From: Heracleum sosnowskyi
Taxonomy: Eukaryota > Streptophyta > Magnoliopsida > Apiales > Apiaceae
Direction: 5' to 3'
Length of the DNA stretch: 64,000 bases
NCBI GenBank assembly: GCA_030848705.1
Contig: JAUIZM010000015.1
Span: 806,001-870,000 of the forward strand
The first letter of the stretch is position 1. Each line of letters opens with the position of its first letter. The notes under the pieces were generated by a model. The model made no database searches, had not been told where the DNA came from, and saw nothing but the letters and a program-made list of their open reading frames with translations. The translations under genes were made by a program, and so were the position numbers. This document shows, one piece after another, positions 55,598 through 64,000 of the stretch.

Positions 55598-55620
55598 CAT
55601 CCTTTCTGACTTTCCAAGTC

Positions 55621-58589
55621 TGTAACGCCCCCAAATCCCGGGGTTAGTGGATTTGGTCGTCACGCTAAAATCTCAATTTAAAACAACCAGTTAAATATAA
55701 CCGAAACAAATATAACATCTACTTATCCAAACTTTATTAAACTTTAACTTACTTATACAACAATACTTTTTACATAAAATCTATAACACTGATATAACTT
55801 CGATGTGAAGTATACCAGGCAAAACTAAATTTATACAATATAATATTTACTAGAAATCAACTATATACAATACCCTTACACTAGATCCAAATGCTCTGCA
55901 TCAACTCATCTTCCCAACGTCATCATGACTCTTCTCGCTCCATAGTTATGCAATTAAATACTGGCAATCTACCTTTTCACTGGAGGGTTAAAAGGTAAAA
56001 CAAGCAAGAGTGAGCAAAAGAAGCTCAACAAGTATATAGTACTGCACAAGATCAAATAATGATGCAATAATAACAATATGTATAAAAATGAACTCAGTTG
56101 GCCAAGAAAATGGCAATATATGAGAGAATCAATTTAACTGGAAAAATGAACAATAATAATAATCAATATCAACTGTAAGTTAGAATTGGATTTTTACTGT
56201 GACGCAATGAGTTATAGTGGATGATCAGTCACACTAAAACTTCGGACCATCCCCACGGTATGTCCAAATACTGAACTGGATCCAAGGCCACATTGGCCAC
56301 ATAATAATATTCATATTCTGACTGGCGTCTGCAGTCCTTAAAACATTTCATTTTTAATTAAAAACTTCCAATTCCAACTTAATACTGGGAGTTAGGTGTC
56401 GGAACAATCAACCACCTCATTAATTCAAACTATTACTTTCAACTGTCTGATTAACTTTATCAACTGGATTAGGGTAAAACAACTGCATAAGAATTAAATT
56501 TCCCATCACAAGTAATCAAGGTAAAATCTGACAATACAAGGTTCTGCAAGGTATAAGTTATGAAATGAAATAGAATTCGTCAAATCAAGAACAATTGGGT
56601 TGTCTCAATCTCAGGATAATAAAAGAATCTGGTTATGAAACAATAATTAAATTAAGAATTGAAAACATGAATCTTGATACGATACTCTGAACAAAAGAGT
56701 ACGAGTTAGTAAACTTGCCTTTGGTCCTTAGCTATTACGTAAAGCCGAAGTACTATGATTCTCCTCTTCTTCTATCTTATGTCGTCACAATTCTCTATTC
56801 TGATAACTCTTGGTTCCGGCGCATATGCGGTTGCTACGAGTCTGCACTATCGAGATCGTGCCCGCCCAACTATTCACTAGTTAAATATAAGATATACTTT
56901 AGCCTTCGCACTAGACTTCTACATAATATAAATGTTTATAAACTTAAGCGAATGTATTTTCTACAGAAAATTGGGCATGACCTATTCGTACAGTAAACAT
57001 ATAAGAAAATAATTTTGCTTCAACTTGCAGAAAACATATAAGAACATAATCCTGCCTTGACTTGCAATAGCTCTATTTAGAAATAAGCAATCACGTACAA
57101 CATTCATCACATAGCATGTTCATCATCTAATTCACATAATTTCATATACTTCAGATAACACATAGCACATGGATGGACTGACAACTCCTATAATTATACA
57201 AATTACTAGTTGCACATTTAACACATAAACACATTTCATTCGCATACGCATTTAAACTAGCTTATCATATCATATATCAATTCCAAATAATATTCATTTA
57301 ATGGTCCTGCCAAAAATTCGGCAGCACTTCCTCTATTTATATAATAATCCACCTGAACTCACAACTATAAAATAACATACCCAACGTGATATACCATTCA
57401 ACACATAGAACTTATCAATTCACATGCCACTATGCAATACCAAACTTATTATTAGAAAATAAACATTTAACTCCCAAGACAATCATGAAAACCAATTAAT
57501 AGTTCGACTCCAAGTATCAACATTTCATAGCATTTATAAACTCGGTTAAACACATACCATATCCAAAAATCATCATAATGCATCCACGACTCCACAGCAA
57601 TTTACACAAACCACATAACACGTAATAAAGTTAAAACTCTTTTTGGAAAATATTTGGTCTTCCTTTTATAAAGATTTGAATATAAAAATCTATGGATCGA
57701 AAAACAATCATTATATTTTAAATCTAATTATCACTAGATTAAATAAAATTAATCAAAACCAACCAATTCAATCAATCAAACAATTAATCAAACTAGGTAA
57801 ATAATAAAACAATTTTTGAAAATATTAATTGAATTTGATTTATAATCAATCAAGATTAAATAATAATTAATTAATAGAATTCACCAATTAACTACTCAGT
57901 TAATTGGTCAATTAAATCAATTAAATTATTATTTAGAATTGATTAAGAATAATCAAATTCAACTACTTTTTAACTCTAACAATTTTAAAACAAATAATAA
58001 AATAAATAAATAGATTTTTCGAAATTTCGGCATGACCCGTTCGTAAACAGGACTAGCCAGAAATTTTGCATGTACTATGCTGCGCCCCCAATCACAGGAC
58101 GGATCACATAGTACAGCACAACCATAACCTGTATATTTAATAGAAAAATAACAACACAATCACTTCAACCAATAACTATAATAATTCCCCAAGCTGGGAA
58201 TCGACCAGAATACTGAAGTTACCAATACAGCTGATTTACAACTCAGCCAACTTTAAATACCTCAATTTTACAATATACAACTAATGATCTAAATTTGTTA
58301 GAAAACAACTAAGAATTATAATTACTTTATAAACTCTGCACCACATTACTAATTAACACACTCCAAGCACATGCACAACCAATACAATCAATTAATATCA
58401 AATAAATAAGTTTATACACTGACCTCAGTCAAACATGGATTTAAAGATCTATTTACTAAACAACATATTGTTAGCTACTTAACATCAAACAAAATTACAA
58501 TTCAATGCGTAATTAATAAAACAACTTTATAAACATCACAAATCATTTAATATCAAAATAATACTAACAATTCGGATTTATAACTAATT
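55621..58589. mobile_element. Probable Ty3/gypsy LTR (element I), truncated
   Basis: It starts TGTAACGCCCCCAAATCCCGGGG directly after the interrupted antisense gene of E; TGTAACGCCC is a frequent start of plant gypsy (chromovirus-type) LTRs. Other LTR-like phrases are AAGAGTGAGCAAAAGAAGCTCAACAAG (about 56007) and AAAATTCGGCAGCACTTCC (about 57313). No ORF longer than about 93 codons is present in almost 3 kb. The right end is lost at the inverted repeat near 58590. Orientation and family are not certain. Confidence 0.45.
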
Positions 58590-58801
58590 AATACCAAAAC
58601 ACACTTATAAATATCACACTTTAACTAAACACTTTGAACTGATAATCAGCATATATTACTTAAAACAAAATTCATATATAATATATAATATATATATATA
58701 TATTATGGATTGTATTTGAATTTTGTTTTAAGTAATATATGCTGATTATCAGTTCAAAGTGTTTAGTTAAAGTGTGATATTTATAAGTGTGTTTTGGTAT
58801 T
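58590..58801. repeat. Perfect 85-bp inverted repeat with AT-rich loop
   Basis: 58590-58674 and 58717-58801 are exact reverse complements, separated by a 42-bp loop made mainly of TA repeats. Homology stops sharply at both outer ends. It lies exactly between gypsy-type LTR I and Sirevirus F. Confidence 0.9.
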
Positions 58802-59910
58802 TATAAGAGATAACTACAACTCAACAAAGGACAAGACAGACAATAGTATTAACAGAAGCACAGGAATCCAGAATCAAAGAAGAAAAGGTAAACTCAAAAA
58901 ATCAAAATACGTTATGTATTCTTGAAGTCCGTAAACAGGTCACGGAAAGAAGTTCATGAAAATGTTCAGGCCTCAGTGACAGCAAAAGGAACAAGACTTT
59001 CAAGACGACAGAAGTATGTGAATGATTTAGGGTTAAGTACCACGGGATTCCAGTGATTTAAATGAAGCAACCAGAACGACAAAGGACTTATCAGCAGCAT
59101 TGAATTGAAGACATAAAAGAAGAATTGATCAAGTGTTTTTCATCTGTGAACCAGACCAGTTGCACTAGGTGACGGCACTAAGAAGATCAAGTTGTTTTAT
59201 CGTCTCAGAAGAAATTGATACAGTCTATTACTTAAACACCCAGGAGCTCAGAGTAATCATTAAAAGTCAAAAGACAAGAAAATGATTCGATAGTTTTTCT
59301 ATTTAGAAAACTATCGAATGGAATGAAAAGTGATTCAAAGTAAACCAAAATGAATCAATTTGGCATTCGATAGTTTTGTTTTAAAAACTATCGAATGGTA
59401 AAATGATTTATTTCATTCGATGGTTTTTCAAACCATTCGATGGTTTTTAAATTGTGGAGCAAGTGAAAAGTATTCTTTGTCTGACAGGTTGATGAAGATC
59501 CAACGGCCAAGATTGTTTGTTCAAGTTTGGTTCGATGGTTTTTTAATTGAAGACTACAATTAATACTGAGAGAAGAGTGTGTCTTCTTCAGTTAAGGCAT
59601 TCAACACAGAAACATTACAGAGAGAGAGAACTGAGCCGGAGAAATTATCAGAGAATTAATAGTGCTCAGAATTTGATCATTGTTTTGTATTTGTGTAACC
59701 TTAAACTCATTGAAGCTAATCTACGGATTAGAAATTGTAGCACCCCTCGAGGTTTATATTTATAAAAAGATATATTCCCCGAAACTTGATTTGGTTTGGT
59801 GTGTTTGATTTCGTTATAGAACTGAAAGATTAATCCGCGAACGAAATTGAATTATTTGTGAGTATCGTATTCAACCCCCCCCCCCCTTCTACGATACTTT
59901 GGACCTAACA
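58802..59910 (+). repeat. 5' LTR of element F (left boundary uncertain)
   Basis: It ends GGACCTAACA, two bases before the primer-binding site. A C-rich run of about 13 bases (59875-59887) followed by TTCTAC lies near the end, as in LTR B. Palindromes made of CATTCGATAGTTTT and its complement occur at 59284-59321 and 59364-59396, and related copies at 59414, 59434 and 59530. No TG start could be fixed. Confidence 0.7.
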
Positions 59911-59912
59911 AT

Positions 59913-59924
59913 TGGTATCAGAGC
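59913..59924 (+). promoter_or_regulatory. Primer-binding site of element F
   Basis: TGGTATCAGAGC, two bases after the LTR, complementary to initiator tRNA-Met. Confidence 0.92.
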
Positions 59925-60070
59925 TACTTGATTGATATACAAATCAGATCCGGTGAATGAGACCAAAATCAAACGTAGCGTGAAAATTCGAAGCAAATTT
60001 TTTAACTTTCAAAAATTTTCATTTAATTGGAATTTTTTGAATTTTAAACAATTTGAAATTTTCAGAAACC

Positions 60071-62479
60071 ATGAGTGCTCCAAAGACAACTGCTGGTATT
60101 AAAGTTCCCCCGTTTACTAGAGATGATTTCGGTTTGTGGAAGATGAAGATGTTGTTATTTATCAAGGCATCTAACCCGTTGTATATTGGCATATTAGAGA
60201 ACGGACCGTTTGTACCAATGAAACCAGTTAGTGAATCTACAGCTCCTAATGGTAGCAGGATTCCTCAAGGCACCCAACCTAAGGATATTACTGAATATAC
60301 AGATTCTGACAAAGAACTGATTCGATTGGACACCGGTTTAATATTGATATTGGCGGACTCCGCAGACAAGGAAATGAGCTATCAGTTGATGAACTGTACA
60401 AGCGGGAAACATATGTGGGATACCATTAACTTGATAATGGAAGGAACTGAAGACGTTCAGGAAAACAGATTGGACATCCTGACTTCTCAATATGAAGCAT
60501 TTAGGTCCCTGCCAGGAGAAAGTATAACTCAGGTCTTTGAGAAATATACTAAGCTTCTCAATGAATTGACAATGAAAGGAAAGACCTATCCACTGAGAGA
60601 ATCAAACAGGAAGTTCATGATGACGCTGCCCCATCATGTAGAACACAAGTCATCATCCATTAGGGAAAGAATTGACTTCACAAAGATGTCATTAGAGATG
60701 ATCTATGGCAAGTTGAAGACCTATGAGATGGAACAGGAACAAAGGGTGATAATCTACGGATCAGGGACAGTGGAGAACAAGCACAATGCACTTGTGAGAT
60801 CAACAGCACTTGTAGTGGATGAACCAATAACTTCTGAGATTCAGGTTCAAACCCCTAGAGCTGGAAAGGAGGTGATAATAGAAGCAGAAATGGATTCTGT
60901 GAATCTGGGTGTTGATGAAAGTGATTACTACACCCTAGAAGAGCTTGAGCAAATGGAAGACAAAACCATGGCGTACTTAGCTGCAAAGTTTAGTCACATT
61001 CGTTTCAAGAGAAACCCTAAGTACAAGTTCAAGGGTTCAACCAACAGATTCCAGAAGAGCAATTATACACCTAGTACAGGCTTTAAGGGAGGCTACAAGA
61101 CTGGCATGATTGATAGAAGCAAATCAAGATGCTACAACTGCAATGAGTTAGGGCATTTCGCCACTGAATGCTGGAAGCCTCGTCAAGCGAGAGACATGAA
61201 AGATGTCTATGGAAAGAAGGATTCTTATGATGAGTTGAAGAAAGAGAATGCCAAGCTTAAACAGCAATTGGAGGCATTCTCTGGAAAGCAGAAAGGGAAA
61301 GCTTATATAGCAGAGGGAAAGCACTGGGATGATACTGATTCGGATGAAGAGGAGGAATATATAAATGTTGCTCTAATGGCTGACTCTTCAGAGGAATCAC
61401 CACAATCATCTCAGGTACCTATCTTAACTACAATTGATATGTCTAATTCTGAGTACAAGAAAACTGTGCAAGATCTTAGTGTAGAATTGTTTAATGTACA
61501 CACAAGCATGCTAGCATCAGAAATGGAAAATGCTAAACTAGTTCTTAAGATTAAAAAATTAGAATCTAAAAATGAAGAACTAGAGCTTGTAGCTGTAACA
61601 TTAGAAGATCTTAAGCAAAAGAATGCGTACTTAGAGAACAAGGTCAAGTGTAATGATGAGATAGAGACTATCCTCAGGAAGCAGATTTCAGATCTAGATT
61701 TGAAGCTGAATGCTTTTAAGAATTCCGCTCTAGTGGCTAAGGAAATCATTGTTACTCAGGCCATAGAGAATAAAACTGCTATAGGATTTGACTATAACAA
61801 GAAAGCTGGTAAGAAGATTGTGGAATTCCCCGTGACATCTTCAGTTGTTAAAAGGAATACTCCACATGTTCTTAAGAATGTTGATTGTCCAGTTTTTGTT
61901 AAGCCGTTTCCACCACTCTTTCATGAGGATGACCTTTTCATAAGACAAGAATTGCTTGAGGAGGATTTGTTGAAGGAAAAAGAGGTAAAAACTAAGTTGC
62001 CTAGGAAATTAGTAAAAAATGAATTACCTAAACCTGATTTACCTAAAACTGAAGTAGGTGACGTAGTTAGTAATGTTAAAAAGAACAGGAATGGGAAGAA
62101 GAAGATTGTTAATCAGGAAATGGTTCCATTTTCTCCCATTGCATCTAGGAAGTTGTGCACTATTTGTAACTCTGCTGGACACCTTACACATGCATGTAAA
62201 AAGGTTAAAGTAGAAACTGCTAATGCTTCTGAAATGCATAACATGGCTGACATGCCTGATCTTCATGAACCCTGTGGAAAGAAAGATTGTTTGCTATGTA
62301 AGTACAACATCATGCATGCTTATTTTAAGTTGACGTCTGATTGTAACAATAGCACTGATAATGTTAAATCCACAGATACTATGAATATCAAACAGGGTAA
62401 GACTAAATTGAATGTTACTCCTGTTAAATCATCTAAACCTTCAGGACCCAAACAATTTTGGGTACCAAAGTCCGCTTAA
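60071..62479 (+). CDS. gag: gag of element F
   Basis: 802 residues from the ATG at 60071. The frame is open from 60053, but that start would be TTG, and the ATG fits the family start (MSAPKTT...). It has a UBN2-like copia gag domain (about residues 10-240), an acidic linker, a first zinc knuckle CYNCNELGHFATEC (about 61130-61170), a long coiled-coil segment (about 61440-61740), a basic region and a second knuckle CTICNSAGHLTHAC (about 62155-62200). A Cys/His cluster (CGKKDCLLCKY, about 62272) may be a third metal site. It ends at TAA 62477-62479 with the usual KQFWVPKSA-like end, and has no defects. Confidence 0.93.
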   Translation: MSAPKTTAGIKVPPFTRDDFGLWKMKMLLFIKASNPLYIGILENGPFVPMKPVSESTAPNGSRIPQGTQPKDITEYTDSDKELIRLDTGLILILADSADKEMSYQLMNCTSGKHMWDTINLIMEGTEDVQENRLDILTSQYEAFRSLPGESITQVFEKYTKLLNELTMKGKTYPLRESNRKFMMTLPHHVEHKSSSIRERIDFTKMSLEMIYGKLKTYEMEQEQRVIIYGSGTVENKHNALVRSTALVVDEPITSEIQVQTPRAGKEVIIEAEMDSVNLGVDESDYYTLEELEQMEDKTMAYLAAKFSHIRFKRNPKYKFKGSTNRFQKSNYTPSTGFKGGYKTGMIDRSKSRCYNCNELGHFATECWKPRQARDMKDVYGKKDSYDELKKENAKLKQQLEAFSGKQKGKAYIAEGKHWDDTDSDEEEEYINVALMADSSEESPQSSQVPILTTIDMSNSEYKKTVQDLSVELFNVHTSMLASEMENAKLVLKIKKLESKNEELELVAVTLEDLKQKNAYLENKVKCNDEIETILRKQISDLDLKLNAFKNSALVAKEIIVTQAIENKTAIGFDYNKKAGKKIVEFPVTSSVVKRNTPHVLKNVDCPVFVKPFPPLFHEDDLFIRQELLEEDLLKEKEVKTKLPRKLVKNELPKPDLPKTEVGDVVSNVKKNRNGKKKIVNQEMVPFSPIASRKLCTICNSAGHLTHACKKVKVETANASEMHNMADMPDLHEPCGKKDCLLCKYNIMHAYFKLTSDCNNSTDNVKSTDTMNIKQGKTKLNVTPVKSSKPSGPKQFWVPKSA

Positions 62480-62490
62480 TCAATCTGTGA

Positions 62491-64000
62491 TTGCAGGGTA
62501 AGGCTAAAAGCTCAAAGGTTGTGTGGATTCTGGATAGTGGCTGTTCTAGACACATGACAGGTGAAGAGTCCCTGCTTACAGAGGTGGTTAAGAAGACCGG
62601 CCCGATTGTAACCTTTGGAGATGACATCAAAGGATACACTACGGGATATGGTAAATTGAAAGCTGGAAATGCCATCATTGAAAACATCTCTCTTGTTGAA
62701 GGATTAAAGCACAATCTTCTAAGTATCAGTCAGTTCTGTGATAAAGGCTATAACGTAGATTTCAGAAAGGACAAGTGTTTGATCACCAACAGGAAGGATG
62801 AGAAGCTTACTCTACTGGGAGTGAGAAAAGGAAATTTGTTTATAGCTGACTTAAGTTCTACCAGTGAAGGAGAAGTTACATGTTTTTATGCAAAGGCATC
62901 TTCAGAACAAAGTTGGCTATGGCACAAGAAGCTCTCACATCTGAACTTCAAAACTATGAACTCTTTGGTAAAGAGAGAGTTAGTGAGAGGGTTGCCCCTG
63001 ATGGAATTCAATCAGGAGGGACTATGTGAAGCATGTGAAAAAGGGAAGTCGAAGAAAGCATCACATGGAAGCAAAGGAATGACAAGCATTACTGAACCAT
63101 TACAGCTGATTCATATGGATTTATTTGGTCCAGTTAATGTTATGTCACTTTCAAGGAAAATATATGCATTGGTGATGGTGGATGACTACTCCAAGTACAC
63201 GTGGGTGTTGTTCATACAATCAAAGGATGAAGCAACACCACTAATCATTGATCACATCAAGAAGATAGAAGTGGAAGCTAAGCTACCTGTGCGGACAATC
63301 AGATCAGACAATGGAACTGAATTCAAGAATGCAGTTCTTAATGATTTCTTCTCAGAGAAAGGAATATCAAGACAGTTTTCAGCACCAAGAACTCCTCAAC
63401 AGAATGGAGTAGTGGAAAGGAAGAACAGGACCTTGGTTGAAGCAGCAAGGACCATGTTGAGTGAATCAAAACTTCCCACTTACTTTTGGGCTGAAGCAGT
63501 GAATACAGCTTGCTACACTCAGAATCGAACCTTGATCAACAAAGATCATGAAAAGACTCCGTATGAGTTAATGGCCAACAAGAAACCAACACTGAAGTAC
63601 TTTCATGTGTTTGGTGCAAAGTGCTTTGTACTTAAAGATGGAGAACATCTTGGCAAGTTTGATGCCAAAGCAGATGAAGGCATTTTTCTGGGCTATTCTC
63701 TGGAATCTAAGGCTTTCAGGGTATATGTGATTGAAGATAAGAAGGTGTTGGAAAGCTTTAATGTAACATTTGACGACACCAAAAGACCAGGCCTGCAAAC
63801 TGGAGAGAACTCTGAATCCTTGGTATTTGAAAATCTATCAGGAGATCTCTCTGACAATGAAGAAGTACCTGAAGTTGTTACAGTCATTAATAATAATCAT
63901 AATGATAATGATTCTGGACAAAGTGGTGACCAAAGTGGAGATCCTCAACATACAGGATCCACTAGTCAGTCTTCAGAATCAACAGATCAAACCGTCAACA
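62491..64000 (+). CDS. pol: pol of element F (partial, runs off the window)
   Basis: Open from 62491 to the end of the window, in a different frame from gag and without an overlap. It has a retropepsin with LDSGCSRHMTG (about 62528-62560), pre-integrase WLWHKKLSHL (about 62920), the zinc-binding CEACEKGKSKK, the integrase core HMDLFGPVN, RSDNGTEF, QQNGVVERKNRT and NTACYTQN, and the start of the low-complexity linker before RT. No stop is seen. The first ATG in the frame lies beyond the active site, so the start is not obvious. The sequence TGATTGCAGGGTAAG at its beginning resembles a 3' splice site, and elements G and H have TGATGCAGGGTAAA at the same place. Confidence 0.9.
   Translation, partial: MQGKAKSSKVVWILDSGCSRHMTGEESLLTEVVKKTGPIVTFGDDIKGYTTGYGKLKAGNAIIENISLVEGLKHNLLSISQFCDKGYNVDFRKDKCLITNRKDEKLTLLGVRKGNLFIADLSSTSEGEVTCFYAKASSEQSWLWHKKLSHLNFKTMNSLVKRELVRGLPLMEFNQEGLCEACEKGKSKKASHGSKGMTSITEPLQLIHMDLFGPVNVMSLSRKIYALVMVDDYSKYTWVLFIQSKDEATPLIIDHIKKIEVEAKLPVRTIRSDNGTEFKNAVLNDFFSEKGISRQFSAPRTPQQNGVVERKNRTLVEAARTMLSESKLPTYFWAEAVNTACYTQNRTLINKDHEKTPYELMANKKPTLKYFHVFGAKCFVLKDGEHLGKFDAKADEGIFLGYSLESKAFRVYVIEDKKVLESFNVTFDDTKRPGLQTGENSESLVFENLSGDLSDNEEVPEVVTVINNNHNDNDSGQSGDQSGDPQHTGSTSQSSESTDQTVN

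Larger units (their letters stand above)
38296..55620 (-). mobile_element. Element E: Tat-like gypsy remnant, split by elements H and G
   Basis: Visible parts are a probable 3' LTR (38296-38764), a purine tract complement (TTTGCCCCCCAACTTC, 38765 onward), a repeat-rich region and an antisense gene in three pieces (40137-40900, about 44271-44600 and 55603-55620). The layout copies element D. Pol, gag and the 5' LTR are not in the window, because gypsy-type LTR I starts at 55621. Confidence 0.65.
58802..64000 (+). mobile_element. Element F: third Sirevirus-type Ty1/copia family, 5' part
   Basis: A plus-strand copia element with 5' LTR (ending 59910), tRNA-Met primer-binding site, gag and the first 500 codons of pol, running off the right edge. 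Gag and pol are clearly copia/Sirevirus-like but only distantly similar to G. The private LTR motif is ATTCGATAGTTTT. The LTR start is not defined and may be truncated at the inverted repeat. Confidence 0.9.

Noticed and set aside
55621..58589. Host gene in the 3-kb stretch between G and the inverted repeat
   Set aside because: No frame above about 93 codons, no splice-site pattern, and LTR-like phrases at several places.

Overview
The window is nuclear DNA of a flowering plant, probably a eudicot. It shows plant-type Ty1/copia (Sirevirus lineage) and Ty3/gypsy (Tat lineage) LTR retrotransposons, a CACTA transposon, PIF/Harbinger-type MITEs, a Helitron-like element and one plant-type adenylate isopentenyltransferase gene. 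The species cannot be named from the sequence. Roughly 80% or more of the window is transposable element, much of it nested.

Left block (1-16131). A Tat gypsy element C (minus strand; 5' LTR 15214-16131, broken gag/protease 12719-15162) was invaded by Sirevirus-type element B (plus strand; pol 4515-6531, post-pol ORF 7075-11546, 3' LTR 11733-12718). B was in turn invaded by Sirevirus-type element A (plus strand; only its post-pol ORF 1-3798 and 3' LTR 3908-4514 are in the window).

Island (16132-26077). This AT-rich stretch holds the only convincing host gene, an intronless cytokinin-biosynthesis adenylate isopentenyltransferase at 20562-21548 on the minus strand. Around it lie two MITEs with trinucleotide target duplications (16551-17421 and 22361-23093), a complete 1.69 kb non-autonomous CACTA element with a GCA duplication (18012-19701), a CACTA-type end (to 22315) and a Helitron-like element (24278-24945).

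Middle (26078-37662). Tat gypsy element D lies on the minus strand with two LTRs and a degenerate pol that has two RNase H domains; gag and protease are deleted. It has two tandem-repeat arrays. Between pol and the 3' LTR, on the opposite strand, is a gene with its own TATA box and three inferred introns. Two of the introns restore the reading frame exactly. A Sirevirus solo LTR with a 5-bp target duplication sits inside its 5' intron.

Right block (38296-64000). A second Tat-like element E has a similar antisense gene, split by a truncated Sirevirus copy H (40901-44229) and by a complete young Sirevirus copy G (44601-55597; TSD CATCC; about 4 LTR differences in 609 bp). G carries one nonsense codon in reverse transcriptase, a damaged zinc knuckle and a truncated post-pol ORF. 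A gypsy-type LTR (I, from 55621) follows, then a near-perfect 85-bp inverted repeat (58590-58801), then a third Sirevirus family, F (plus strand), whose LTR, gag and the start of pol run off the window.

The most interesting features are the spliced antisense genes inside the Tat elements, and the observation that each retrotransposon family carries its own short motif scattered through LTRs, spacers and fast-evolving coding linkers.
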